In this document: positions 8,479-17,681 of the stretch, piece by piece
How positions within the stretch are numbered: the first letter of the stretch is position 1
Layout: the number at the start of each line of letters is the position of its first letter
Source: an uncultured Bacteroidales bacterium
GTDB taxonomy: Bacteria > Bacteroidota > Bacteroidia > Bacteroidales > Bacteroidaceae
Assembly: GCA_902789725.1 (NCBI GenBank)
Contig: CADAPC010000001.1
Coordinates: 1-64,000, forward strand
Length of the DNA: 64,000 nucleotides
Direction of reading: 5' to 3'
Translations under genes and position numbers: made by a program
Notes under the pieces: model-generated
The model's database searches: none
What the model saw: only the letters and a program-made list of their open reading frames with translations
Told to the model about the DNA's origin: nothing

Positions 8479-9719
8479 TCTGGATAGTTATATTTTTGAA
8501 AGCCAATTAACTTATCGTACCTTGTTCCGAAGGGACGATGATATACATACACTTCATACTCGTTCTCCGTCTGATGGAAATCTCCTTCGCAGGGTTCGGT
8601 CACCCCGATGGTCTCTCCCTCTCTCTGGAACAGGTACATGTAGTTGTATGAACCTTGTTTCAGAGGGGTGATGAGTTCGTACTGGTGGTCAATCAAGTTG
8701 TACTCCATTTTGTATGCTTCGTCCACTCGGTTGTTGGTCAGGTCGCCAAACAGATACACTTCTCCTCCTGGCACTTTGGGCATTTGGAGGGTGAAGTGTG
8801 TGAGGAAATAGTCGCTCTCTGTGTCGTTGTCCTCGTTGTCGGCATTGCGCACATAGAAGCGTCCATTCTGGTCCTTGTCGAAAAGGTACATGGTACGCTG
8901 CTCGTCAGTCATGATGGTGGCATGATAGTATTCATCCACATATTCCATACTTTCTACATGCATGGTGGGCACATACTCATCCAGAATTTCCATGCGTCGA
9001 TATTCGTTGCCAGCTGGGAAAATAAGTGAACGGTTGTGGTTGAAGATGAGCTTATTCACTTGCATTTGTGTGGGGCTGAGATTCTCTACATGGGTGTCCC
9101 AACGGCGATTTTGCTTGACGATGTACTTGAAGTCGCTCACAGGGTTGCTCACTTTGTAGCCGCTGTAGTTGACCGAGAAGCTTACTTGCTGGTGGCGGTC
9201 GTAGGTGTCGATGTCGGTATTGGTGGTCACTTCCATATTCACTCCTACACGCGGCTCGATGATGGAGAAGCAAGCCTGGGCAATGGGTTCTTCTTCGTTG
9301 TCTTTGAAGATGTTGATGCGGTAGTTGCCCGACACTAAAAGCTGGGTGTCTTCATTAGGCAGCAACAACTTGTAGTGCTGGTAGTGCATCTCTGTGCCGA
9401 TGGCAGGTTCGTAATCGTCTATCCGCTGCCGGCTGAAGCCTGTCATGTATTCGTTCACCAACAGGTCGCTTTGGCTCCAGTCGGCATTGCAATGGGTGAT
9501 GGTGTAGGTGTAGCGTTGATAGCTGGCCTGCAAATCGTCAAAACTGATTTCCACGTAATGTCCAGCACTGAGCAGCATGACGGAGGGTGTGCCCCATTCG
9601 CCATTCACTTTCACTTGCATGGTTTTGATGCGTGGGGAGAAACAGATGTTCTCTTGTGCGAAGCCTGTGAATGAAAGACAGAGGAAGAGGGTCAATATGG
9701 AAAGTGTTTTGTTCATCAA
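8475..9719 (-). CDS. Type IX secretion system plug protein (DUF5103)
   Basis: 414 aa with signal peptide ending SFTGFAQ. The body matches DUF5103: FSPRIKTMQVKVNGEW at the mature start, YTITHCNADW near residue 72 and a C-terminal region with VYLFGDLTNNRVDEAYKM and GSYNYMYLFQREG. This family includes the Plug subunit that closes the SprA translocon pore of the type IX secretion system in the outer membrane. Four-base overlaps with both neighbours indicate translational coupling in one operon. No other secretion-system gene is in view. Confidence 0.85.
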   Translation of the reverse strand: MMNKTLSILTLFLCLSFTGFAQENICFSPRIKTMQVKVNGEWGTPSVMLLSAGHYVEISFDDLQASYQRYTYTITHCNADWSQSDLLVNEYMTGFSRQRIDDYEPAIGTEMHYQHYKLLLPNEDTQLLVSGNYRINIFKDNEEEPIAQACFSIIEPRVGVNMEVTTNTDIDTYDRHQQVSFSVNYSGYKVSNPVSDFKYIVKQNRRWDTHVENLSPTQMQVNKLIFNHNRSLIFPAGNEYRRMEILDEYVPTMHVESMEYVDEYYHATIMTDEQRTMYLFDKDQNGRFYVRNADNEDNDTESDYFLTHFTLQMPKVPGGEVYLFGDLTNNRVDEAYKMEYNLIDHQYELITPLKQGSYNYMYLFQREGETIGVTEPCEGDFHQTENEYEVYVYHRPFGTRYDKLIGFQKYNYPE

Positions 9720-11905
9720 TTTTCAATGGTGAGATTGGCTTTGCCACGTATGTCGTTCACATTGGCTCCCACATGGAAGGTGTAGGCACCAGTGGCGAGT
9801 TGCCATGTGTGGGTGGATTCGTTGTAGTATTTAAGCTCGTCCCGAGGGATGACGATGTTGAGCGTTTCGCTCTCTCCGGGTTGGAGCAGCCGGGTCTTTG
9901 CAAACCCTTTGAGTTCTTTGTCGGGACGTGGAAGATGGCTCTGAGGAGCTGTACTATAAATCTGCACCACTTCTTTCCCAGCCACTTTGCCTGTGTTGGT
10001 GACAGAAAGGTTAATCATCACCTCCTTGCCGTTGGATGAGATGGAGGGCTTGCCATAGGCGAAAGTGGTGTAGCTGAGACCAAAGCCGAAGGGGAAGAGC
10101 GGTTTTACGTGGTTTGTGGAGAAATGGCGGTAGCCCACAAAAATGTCCTCCTTGTAATAGACCTGTTTGTTCACGCCTGGATAGGCTTCGGCTCCAAATT
10201 TCACGTATGGATAATCTTCATATTTGGCTGCGAAAGTGACTGGCAGCTTTCCGCTGGGGTTCACCTTTCCGCTGAGCACGTTCACAAGTGCTGTGCCTGC
10301 TTCGCTGCCCAAATACCAGCAATGTGCAAGTGCTTGCACTTGACTGAGCCAAGGCATGGAGTAGGGGTTGCCACCAAACATCACCACGATGGTGTTTTTC
10401 TGCACTTTAGTCAGTTCGGCAATCAGCTCGTTTTGTCCAAAGGAGAGGTCGTAACTTTCACGGTCGCCGTTTTCGCAATCCTGCCGGCGGTTTTTGTTCA
10501 ATCCGCCCACAAAAATGATGAGGTCGGCTGTTTTGGCCTTTTCCAGTGCTTCGGCTTTCAGGCTCGCCTGCTTTGCAGGGTCAATCGTGTCCACCTGGTC
10601 GTAGATGGCACGCCCGGAGTAGTAGCCTTGGGCATAGACAATCTTGTCACCGTATGCGGCTTGGAGTGCTTCGAGTGGCGACGTGTCTCTGAGTGCCTTC
10701 AGTTCGGAAGATCCACCACCTTTAGTGAGTGAGCGAGTGGCATTTTCTCCCACCACGAGGATGCGCCCATATTTGTTGGCATCGAGGGGGAGAATGTTCT
10801 TCTCATTCTTCAAGAGCACAATGCCTTCTTCGCCAATCTGTCGGCACACGTCGTAGTGAGCTTCGGAACATTGTGAACCTATGACTTTATTCGGATTCAT
10901 AGCTGTGCGGAAGATGACACGCAACACACGGCTGGCTTTCTCGTCCAGCACCGACATAGGAATCACACCTTCTTCAATCAGCTTTTCGAAGGGTTTGGCC
11001 AAATAGTAGTCATCGTAGCCGAATTCACTTTCCTTCAGTTTTCCATCGGTATAGGTGCCCATTTCAATGTCCAATCCTCCATTGGCTGCTTCCATCGTGT
11101 TGGTGGTGCCACCCCAGTCGCTGATGAGGGCTCCGTCCCACTTCCAGCCGCGTTTCAGAATGCCGTTGAGCAGTTCGTCGTTATGGCAGCAATGGACTCC
11201 TTTCCACATATTGTAGGACCCCATGATGGTATAGACGTGTGCCTGTTCCACGGCTTTCTTGAAAGGGGCAAGATAAATCTCGTGCATGGCTCGCTCCGAC
11301 ACGTTGACATTGACGGCAAAACGGTCGGTCTCTTGGTCGTTCAACACAAAGTGTTTCAGGCAGCAAGCCACCCCATTCGCTTGTGCGGCTTTGATGTAGG
11401 GCACCACCATTTCTCCGGCTAAGAAGGGGTCTTCACCCATGTACTCAAAGGCACGTCCGTTCAGAGGTGTGCGCTGGATGTTGACGCCAGGCCCAAGCAT
11501 GATGTCTTTGCCACGAAAGGCAAACTCTTCGCTAACTGCATCGCCATAGGCAGTGGAGAGGGTGCGGTTCCATGTGGAAGCAAGACAGGTGAGGGAAGGG
11601 AAGGCAACGATGTAGTCGTTTGTCCATCGGGCAGGACTCCACGTGTTCCACTCCAGTTCCTCGCGCACTCCGTGGGGACCATCATCCATGTTGAGCTGGC
11701 GGATGCCCAAACGGGGCACCCCTGCGCTGGTGAACTTGCTTTGAGCGTGGAGCAACTGAATCTTTTCGTGGGTTGTCATTCGACTAATGGCATCCTTGAT
11801 TCTCTCCTCGATGGGAGCTTGTGGATCGAGATAGACTTGTGCTGTTGCTGTTGTTGCTGTGAGGGCGAGCAGCAATGTCATGCAGAGGTTTTTTTTCAGA
11901 TTCAT
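9716..11905 (-). CDS. Glycoside hydrolase family 3 beta-glucosidase-like enzyme
   Basis: 729 aa from the ATG at 11905, which opens a signal peptide (MNLKKNLCMTLLLALTATTA, cleavage after TAQ); an earlier ATG at 11932 would add nine unlikely residues. The GH3 N-terminal barrel has LNMDDGPHGVR, CLKHFVLNDQE (KH motif) and ALISDWGGT, whose aspartate is the nucleophile. The GH3 C-terminal domain (ILLVKNE-like LLKNEKNILPL, ENGDRESYDL) and a C-terminal fibronectin III-like domain follow. It would release glucose or xylose residues from oligosaccharides in the periplasm. It is the first gene of the run down to ygiQ. Confidence 0.93.
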   Translation of the reverse strand: MNLKKNLCMTLLLALTATTATAQVYLDPQAPIEERIKDAISRMTTHEKIQLLHAQSKFTSAGVPRLGIRQLNMDDGPHGVREELEWNTWSPARWTNDYIVAFPSLTCLASTWNRTLSTAYGDAVSEEFAFRGKDIMLGPGVNIQRTPLNGRAFEYMGEDPFLAGEMVVPYIKAAQANGVACCLKHFVLNDQETDRFAVNVNVSERAMHEIYLAPFKKAVEQAHVYTIMGSYNMWKGVHCCHNDELLNGILKRGWKWDGALISDWGGTTNTMEAANGGLDIEMGTYTDGKLKESEFGYDDYYLAKPFEKLIEEGVIPMSVLDEKASRVLRVIFRTAMNPNKVIGSQCSEAHYDVCRQIGEEGIVLLKNEKNILPLDANKYGRILVVGENATRSLTKGGGSSELKALRDTSPLEALQAAYGDKIVYAQGYYSGRAIYDQVDTIDPAKQASLKAEALEKAKTADLIIFVGGLNKNRRQDCENGDRESYDLSFGQNELIAELTKVQKNTIVVMFGGNPYSMPWLSQVQALAHCWYLGSEAGTALVNVLSGKVNPSGKLPVTFAAKYEDYPYVKFGAEAYPGVNKQVYYKEDIFVGYRHFSTNHVKPLFPFGFGLSYTTFAYGKPSISSNGKEVMINLSVTNTGKVAGKEVVQIYSTAPQSHLPRPDKELKGFAKTRLLQPGESETLNIVIPRDELKYYNESTHTWQLATGAYTFHVGANVNDIRGKANLTIEN

Positions 11906-11931
11906 GTGTTGATGGTTTTGGTTTTTGGTCA

Positions 11932-11939
11932 CAAAGTTA
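11932..11939 (-). promoter_or_regulatory. Promoter -7 box for the GH3 gene run
   Basis: Reverse complement is TAACTTTG, 26 bases before the GH3 ATG at 11905. It would drive the GH3, plug, amidase, small protein and ygiQ series. It overlaps the rejected upstream ATG at 11932, which also argues for the later start. Confidence 0.5.
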
Positions 11940-12057
11940 ATGCATTTCTTGGAATAAAGGGTGCCACTTTTGTTGTTTTTTGAGGATAGAGTTGTTTCAA
12001 AGGAAGTAAAACGGCCATTTTGACCCTATTTATTGCTGTTCTCTCCATATTTTCTCG

Positions 12058-12065
12058 TAACTTTG
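12058..12065 (+). promoter_or_regulatory. Promoter -7 box for the tandem ABC gene
   Basis: TAACTTTG with a TTG about 22 bases upstream, 23 bases before the ATG at 12089. Confidence 0.5.
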
Positions 12066-12088
12066 CAAAATGAAAAGGGATTATTATT

Positions 12089-13684
12089 ATGCAAAAAATT
12101 ATTGAAATAAAAGGTGGAGTGGTGCGCCATCCTCTCTACAAAATGAATGCTCCCATTGACTTTGAGCTTCTCGCTGGCGAGCAATTGGCCATTGTGGGTG
12201 ACAATGGGAGTGGAAAGAGCCGTCTTGTGGATGTCTTGACGGGCAAGTGCGCCTTAATGCCTATGCATGAGGTGAGGTACGACTTCTCTCCCAGTAAGGC
12301 ACGCATGGTGAGCGACAACCTGAAATACCTCACCTTCCGCGACTCGTACGGCACTACTGAGGGTGTGTATTACTATCAGCAGCGGTGGAACCAGAACGAT
12401 ATAGAGGAAACTCCCTTGGTGAAAGACCTTTTGGCTGAGTCGTTCCGTATTGCGGAGGAGGGACTTACTCGTCAAACCTGTTATGACAAGTTTCGTGTTC
12501 GTGAGGAGACACCAGAGCAAGAGCAAGCTCGATTGGCACAAGAAGCTGCTGACAAAGCCGCTATGCATGCAGAATTGGAGAAAGTGAGAAAGCATCTGTT
12601 TGAAATCTTTCATCTGGAGCAGCTTCTGGACAAGCACATCATCTTACTGAGCAGTGGCGAATTAAGAAAATTTCAACTCACCAAAGCTCTCATGACTAAT
12701 CCGCGGGTGCTCATCATGGATAATCCTTTCATTGGTCTCGACGTTAACGCACGCCAGCAATTGAACGAGTTTCTTACCTTATTGGCTAAAGAAACCAATG
12801 TGGCTGTGGTGCTCGTGCTCTCAAAGACAGACGATATTCCAGATTTCATCACTCATGTGGTGCCTGTGAAAGACTTGAAGGTGGGGAAGAAGATGACGCT
12901 GCAGGAATGGAAAGCGACCCAAGTGCCAGTACCCTCGCGCATGCTTTCCGAAGCGAAAGAAAAAGCTATCCTTGACTTGCCATATACGGCCGATGTCAAC
13001 ACAAGTGTTGCTCCAGGAACAGAACAAGTCATTGATTTCCGAAAGGTGAACATCCGTTATGGCGAACGCACCATTCTGAAGGATTTGAGCTTCACCGTGA
13101 TGAATGGTGAACATTGGGCATTGAGTGGTGAGAACGGGGCAGGAAAATCTACGCTCCTGAGCATTGTGTGTGCCGACAATCCGCAGAGTTATGCTAACGA
13201 CATTGTCCTTTTTGGCCATCAACGGGGCAAGGGCGAAAGCATCTGGGACATCAAAAAACATATTGGCTACATCTCGCCAGAAATGCACAGAGCATACATG
13301 AGGGACGTTCCTGCCATAGAGATTGTGGCCAGCGGACTGAACAGTACGTCAGGATTGTACAAGAAAGCCACACCTGAACAGCGGGCGGTTTGTGAGTTCT
13401 GGATGGATGTGTTTGGCATTCGGCAATATGCCGACACGACTTTTCTGAAACTGAGCAGCGGAGAGCAACGACTTGTTTTGCTGGCACGTGCATTTGTCAA
13501 AGACCCTTCGCTCCTCATCCTCGACGAACCTCTGCATGGGCTTGACCTGAAGAACCGTCGGTTGGTGAAAGATGTAATCGAAGTCTTCTGTAAGCGAAAG
13601 AACAAGACCATGATTATGGTGACTCATTACAAAGAGGAACTTCCACGAAATATTGACCACGAAATATATCTGAAGAAGAATTAA
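12089..13684 (+). CDS. Tandem-domain ABC ATPase, ModF-like
   Basis: 531 aa with two nucleotide-binding domains and no membrane segment. Domain 1 has Walker A GDNGSGKS (37-44), signature LSSGELRK and Walker B LIMDNPFIGLD, in which the catalytic glutamate is replaced by asparagine. Domain 2 has GENGAGKST, LSSGEQRL and an intact LLILDEPLHGLD. The layout matches ModF/PhrA-type soluble double ATPases rather than ribosome-bound ABC-F proteins, since the typical ABC-F linker is lacking. Its role is unknown; ModF has been tied to molybdate loci, but none is here. The esterase gene follows 71 bases downstream. Confidence 0.85.
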   Translation: MQKIIEIKGGVVRHPLYKMNAPIDFELLAGEQLAIVGDNGSGKSRLVDVLTGKCALMPMHEVRYDFSPSKARMVSDNLKYLTFRDSYGTTEGVYYYQQRWNQNDIEETPLVKDLLAESFRIAEEGLTRQTCYDKFRVREETPEQEQARLAQEAADKAAMHAELEKVRKHLFEIFHLEQLLDKHIILLSSGELRKFQLTKALMTNPRVLIMDNPFIGLDVNARQQLNEFLTLLAKETNVAVVLVLSKTDDIPDFITHVVPVKDLKVGKKMTLQEWKATQVPVPSRMLSEAKEKAILDLPYTADVNTSVAPGTEQVIDFRKVNIRYGERTILKDLSFTVMNGEHWALSGENGAGKSTLLSIVCADNPQSYANDIVLFGHQRGKGESIWDIKKHIGYISPEMHRAYMRDVPAIEIVASGLNSTSGLYKKATPEQRAVCEFWMDVFGIRQYADTTFLKLSSGEQRLVLLARAFVKDPSLLILDEPLHGLDLKNRRLVKDVIEVFCKRKNKTMIMVTHYKEELPRNIDHEIYLKKN

Positions 13685-13755
13685 TTCGCTCATTTCCTGC
13701 GGATTACTCTCTGTTTTTCAAACTCTCAAACAACAGTCGAAAAAATAATACTACG

Positions 13756-14346
13756 ATGAAGATTATTTATTTCCACGGATTTGGTTCCTCTCATGCAAGT
13801 GGAACCGTGCAGATACTACAAAGAGAATTGTCGGCCGATCAGGTCATTGCACCCGACATACCCATCGACCCAGTGGAGGCACTCCCTTACCTGACAGAAC
13901 TTTGCCAAACAGAACAGCCCGACCTCATCATTGGCACCAGCATGGGCGGAATGTATGCTCAGCAGATGCGCGACTATCGGCGCATTTTGGTGAACCCTGC
14001 TTTCACCATGTCCACGATGTCCAAAGTGCTGAAGACGGGTGAGCACCCCTTCTTCAATGGTCGTTATGACGGAGCCAAAACCTTCCGAATTACAAAAGAA
14101 ATCATTCAGCACCATAACCAGATGGAGCGTCAGCAGTTCAAGAACATCACTCCTGCACAGAAAGAGACTTGCTGGTGTCTCGTAGGATTGCACGACACAT
14201 CGGTCACCAATGCTGAGTCGCTATTCAAGAAGAATTACCTTGCCGACCACCTCACTCGCTTTGATGGTGAACACCAACTGAACGATAAGGTCATCAAGAA
14301 AGTTCTGATTCCCCTTATTGAACAAATTCGTGCTTCGCTTGTGTAG
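13756..14346 (+). CDS. YqiA/UPF0227-like alpha/beta hydrolase
   Basis: 196 aa. IYFHGFGSS near the N-terminus gives the oxyanion-hole loop, GTSMGG the nucleophile elbow with Ser62, and FDGEHQLND a candidate catalytic histidine near the end. This is the pattern of the small YqiA/YcfP esterases, cytoplasmic enzymes that cleave short acyl or CoA esters in tests, with no clear natural substrate. It follows the ABC gene on the same strand and may share its transcript. Confidence 0.85.
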   Translation: MKIIYFHGFGSSHASGTVQILQRELSADQVIAPDIPIDPVEALPYLTELCQTEQPDLIIGTSMGGMYAQQMRDYRRILVNPAFTMSTMSKVLKTGEHPFFNGRYDGAKTFRITKEIIQHHNQMERQQFKNITPAQKETCWCLVGLHDTSVTNAESLFKKNYLADHLTRFDGEHQLNDKVIKKVLIPLIEQIRASLV

Positions 14347-14479
14347 AACGCTCCATGAGTAGGAAACAACTGTCTAAGCCGCCAGCACTTCAAGAGCTGA
14401 AGCAAGGTTTACTGACTTGAGTTGTGTTTCTAAAAATCCCTTGTTCCTAACGCAATTGCAAAGGTTAGTTGGTAATTCC

Positions 14480-15838
14480 TTAGTGGAAACTTGTGTAGAT
14501 GATTTCCAGTTGGATGGGATTGCCTGTGCCGCCCACAAGACGGGCACTGCTCATGCTAAAGTCGTGGTTGAGCTTCACAATGTTGCCATTGGTGTCTTTA
14601 GTGCATTCCACAGGAATGAAGAGTATTTTGTTCCAGTTGGGGGAGAGGTTCCCTTGGCTCTTCTCTTTCCTCATGCGAGTGAGCAGACGGGCTATGTTGT
14701 TGAAAACGTAGCAGTTTTTACTGCTGTCGAAAGTGGCAAGGTAGGACTCCTTGCTGTCGTTGACCTTGTAGTTCTCAAAGAAACCATTCAGATAGTCATC
14801 CAGACGAACCAACAGAATAGTTTCAGGAATGTTGAGCTTGAAGGAGTTCTGCACCTGGTCGTTATAGCGTGTCAGCGTAAGCTTGGCGGAGTTAATCGTA
14901 TCATTCTCGTCAATCTGATTGGCTGGGATGGTGGCTAAGGTGAAAATGCCAGCAGGACTTTTCAAGTAAGTGCTGTGAGTGTCATCGAGCAATTTCTGAA
15001 GATTGGAGTTCTCAAAGTGTGTGGCTTCCACCACTGCATCGGTGGCAGCAAGGGAACTGACTCCGATGGTGTCTTTAGCGTAATCCTCATCGTAATAGCG
15101 GAAAAGGAAGTTCAGCTGAATGAGGTTGATATAGGCCATTGCTCCATCTCCGTGTTCCAGTTTGAAATACAATCCTTTGCTGCAAGGATTGCCGCTGTGC
15201 AGCCAGGTGGAGGTATTCAGGAAATGTTCGGGGTGCTGGCGGTAGTCTTGAATAATGCGTGTGCCTAAGCTTGGGGGCAGGCTGACACGAATGTTGTTGT
15301 TGTAGTTTTTAGACCATCGGGTTGTGTCGCTGATGGTGCGGTCGCTGATGGTGAACCATTTTGTGGCAATTGGCTCAGCACTGGGGTCGTAATACTTCTC
15401 TGGGTCGATGTTGGTGTAGTAGTCGGAATTAGGATCGAGTTGTTCGTTCAACTCATAGACACTCAGTTTGAAGGAAGTGAGGGAGTCGCCCACGAAGTTT
15501 TCGATGAAGAGGCGCAGGTCGAACTGAATGCAGGAATCCCCTTCGATGGAGTCGGGCAGGGAATAGCCTTCATCGCAGTGGAACTGTGCAAGAAAGTCGC
15601 TCTTGATGGTGGTGCCAGTTTCGGGATCGGTGAAACGTCCAAAATAGGACCGGCTGGTACGGGCCAGAACCGAGTCGCCAACGGCGTAAGATTCAGTCGC
15701 CACGTCATATTGCTTGTAAGTCTTGACAAGAAGGTCGGCGGTGGGCATCATGTTGACACCCAGTGTAGCTGTATCATCATCGCATGATGCGAGCGCTACG
15801 AGTGCTACGACCAATGCTAATAGATGTTTTAGCTTCAT
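14480..15838 (-). CDS. DUF4270 family lipoprotein
   Basis: 452 aa with a lipoprotein signal peptide: MKLKHLLALVVALVALASC, the cysteine being the lipidation site, followed by DDDT, an acidic stretch seen in Bacteroidetes surface lipoproteins. The rest (LGVNMMPTADLLV, SYFGRFTDPETGT, DSCIQFDLRL) fits DUF4270, a beta-rich family of unknown function common in this phylum. The start overlaps the end of the glycogen synthase gene by four bases, so the two are probably one transcription unit. Confidence 0.88.
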   Translation of the reverse strand: MKLKHLLALVVALVALASCDDDTATLGVNMMPTADLLVKTYKQYDVATESYAVGDSVLARTSRSYFGRFTDPETGTTIKSDFLAQFHCDEGYSLPDSIEGDSCIQFDLRLFIENFVGDSLTSFKLSVYELNEQLDPNSDYYTNIDPEKYYDPSAEPIATKWFTISDRTISDTTRWSKNYNNNIRVSLPPSLGTRIIQDYRQHPEHFLNTSTWLHSGNPCSKGLYFKLEHGDGAMAYINLIQLNFLFRYYDEDYAKDTIGVSSLAATDAVVEATHFENSNLQKLLDDTHSTYLKSPAGIFTLATIPANQIDENDTINSAKLTLTRYNDQVQNSFKLNIPETILLVRLDDYLNGFFENYKVNDSKESYLATFDSSKNCYVFNNIARLLTRMRKEKSQGNLSPNWNKILFIPVECTKDTNGNIVKLNHDFSMSSARLVGGTGNPIQLEIIYTSFH

Positions 15839-16656
15839 GATTTTTCGGGGAATAGGGTATCGTAGAATTGGCTGTAGGCCTCCTTGAACGAGTCTCCTTC
15901 AATGGGACCGAGTATTGGGCGACCTAAAGATTGGGCATATTGGATGATGGAGGGATCTACGTCCTTGCTTTCAAGGATGACTCCATCGGCAAATTTCACA
16001 CCAAGCTTTTCAAGTTCGGTGTGTCCGTATTTCTTTTCACAAATATCCAGGAGGTCGGTGTAGTGGGCATCTTTATATTCTGCTAACTTGATGTTTTCAG
16101 GTCCGAGGTCGCGCTCAAACTCTTTGGGCGAAACTTCCATCACCACTTTCGAGTTGCGGAAGGAGGGTTCGTCGTAGTAGGCTTGCTTGATGTAGAAAGG
16201 TGCCAAGGCTGCTGCCCACCCATAGCAGTGGATGACATCGGGGGTCCAGCCAAGTTTCTTCACGGTTTCGAGCACGCCGCGTGCGTAGAAAATGGCGCGC
16301 TCGTTGTTGTCGGTGTATTCTTCGCCATCTTTGTCGAGCAAGATTCCACGCTTCATGAAGTAGTCATCATTGTCGATGAAATAGATTTGCATTTTTGCGG
16401 AGGACAGGGAAGCCACCTTGATGATGAGGGGATGGTCGGTTTCGTCGATAATCAGGTTCATGCCCGAAAGACGAATCACCTCATGCAGTTGATTGCGGCG
16501 TTCGTTGATGCTGCCCCATTTGGGAGAGAATGTTCTAATTTCGTGCCCGAGTTCCTGAATGGACTGCGGCAGAATGCGCCCCTTCAGTGAGTGTGGGTTT
16601 TCTGTCACAAAGGGCTCAATTTCTGTTGTGATAAATAGTACTTTCTTTGCTTTCAT
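15835..16656 (-). CDS. Glycogen/starch synthase, catalytic N-terminal domain only
   Basis: 273 aa. KKVLFITTEIEPFVTE near the start and TPDVIHCYGWAAALAPFYIK near residue 146 are hallmarks of the N-terminal GT5 domain that binds the glucan acceptor and ADP-glucose. Ordinary glycogen synthases have about 480 aa; the C-terminal Rossmann domain with the nucleotide-binding ExGGL-like motif is missing. Such one-domain proteins are common in Bacteroidales, so this is not a fresh truncation, but the normal catalytic function is doubtful. Confidence 0.85.
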   Translation of the reverse strand: MKAKKVLFITTEIEPFVTENPHSLKGRILPQSIQELGHEIRTFSPKWGSINERRNQLHEVIRLSGMNLIIDETDHPLIIKVASLSSAKMQIYFIDNDDYFMKRGILLDKDGEEYTDNNERAIFYARGVLETVKKLGWTPDVIHCYGWAAALAPFYIKQAYYDEPSFRNSKVVMEVSPKEFERDLGPENIKLAEYKDAHYTDLLDICEKKYGHTELEKLGVKFADGVILESKDVDPSIIQYAQSLGRPILGPIEGDSFKEAYSQFYDTLFPEKS

Positions 16657-16761
16657 GTTTTGCGATTTTGATGTGGCTTGGCCTAACCTGTGGGGTTGCC
16701 TTACCCCTCGCTACTTCAAAAGGTCGAATTACGCCTTCCCGATCGTGTAGGAGAATTTATG

Positions 16762-16769
16762 CAAAGTTA
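16762..16769 (-). promoter_or_regulatory. Promoter -7 box for the glycogen synthase/DUF4270 pair
   Basis: Reverse complement TAACTTTG, 105 bases before the ATG at 16656, so the leader is about 95 bases. The leader includes a GGGG/CCCC-type short inverted repeat near 16690-16708. Confidence 0.4.
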
Positions 16770-16837
16770 CGAATTTTTTCTTGAAAATCCGTCATCAAAT
16801 TTGTTTTTATTAAGAAATGAAGGCTCAGAGGAGGGTG

Positions 16838-17665
16838 TTAATCTTCCATTTTGTCACTTTCTTGCAGCAAGAATGGGCCTGTTGGAATCTTGCGCCGCAG
16901 CACATCGAGTGTGAAATCAACCCCTGCCACAATGCCGTAGCTGCGAAGGACGGTCTCGAAAGTTTTCCTTGCCAATTCGGGGTGGTTGTTTTCTTCGCTC
17001 AGGTGGCAGAGCCATACGTTTCTGAGTCCTTCGCAGAAGTTCTCTGCCAGCGCTATGGCCGACTTTTTGTTTGAGAGGTGACCGTGTCCGCTGCTGATTC
17101 TTTCTTTCAGCATTTGGGGGTAGCGGCCATGCCAGAGCATCTCTTCGTCGTAGTTCGCTTCGAGAATGAGGTGAGTGCTTTTGCTGATGTAAGTCTTCAC
17201 CTCTTCGGTCACCTCTCCCACATCGGTCATGATGGAGAGGCGGTAGTTGCCCACTTCGATGTAGTAGCCCACATTTTCTGTAGCGTCATGAGGAATGGGG
17301 AATGCCGTGATGCGGAAACTGCCAACCTGGAAAGGTTCGTTCAAGCCGACGTTGTGGCGATTTTCCACAGGAATCTTCACCGATGCTTGCCAGTTTTTGT
17401 CCATGCCTTCGTGCACTTGGTGGGTGGCATAGACGGGCAGGGAGTACTCATTGCTGATTTTCCCTGCTGCCTTGATGTGGTCGGCGTGGTCGTGGGTGAT
17501 GAGAACTGCTTTCACTTTGCCTGTCTTCATTCCGTATTCAAGCATGTATTTCTTGAAACGGCGCAGACTGACGCCACAATCGATGATGATGGCGTCAGAC
17601 TCTGTCGCAAGGTAATAGCAGTTTCCGCAACTTCCGCTGCCGAGACTGAAAAATGTTAATGGCAT
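16838..17665 (-). CDS. MBL-fold metallo-hydrolase, YycJ/WalJ-like
   Basis: 275 aa from the ATG at 17665 (MPLTFFSLGSGSCGNCYY); the ORF stays open further upstream but that would overlap aspS. LITHDHADH gives the metal-binding HxHxDH motif; DCGVSLRR and LSNKKSAIALAENF fit the YycJ/WalJ group, which includes proteins tied to cell-wall signalling and an exonuclease-like fold. It lies 16 bases after aspS on the same strand. The exact substrate cannot be told. Confidence 0.88.
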   Translation of the reverse strand: MPLTFFSLGSGSCGNCYYLATESDAIIIDCGVSLRRFKKYMLEYGMKTGKVKAVLITHDHADHIKAAGKISNEYSLPVYATHQVHEGMDKNWQASVKIPVENRHNVGLNEPFQVGSFRITAFPIPHDATENVGYYIEVGNYRLSIMTDVGEVTEEVKTYISKSTHLILEANYDEEMLWHGRYPQMLKERISSGHGHLSNKKSAIALAENFCEGLRNVWLCHLSEENNHPELARKTFETVLRSYGIVAGVDFTLDVLRRKIPTGPFLLQESDKMED

Positions 17666-17681
17666 AATGTCAACGAAAAAA

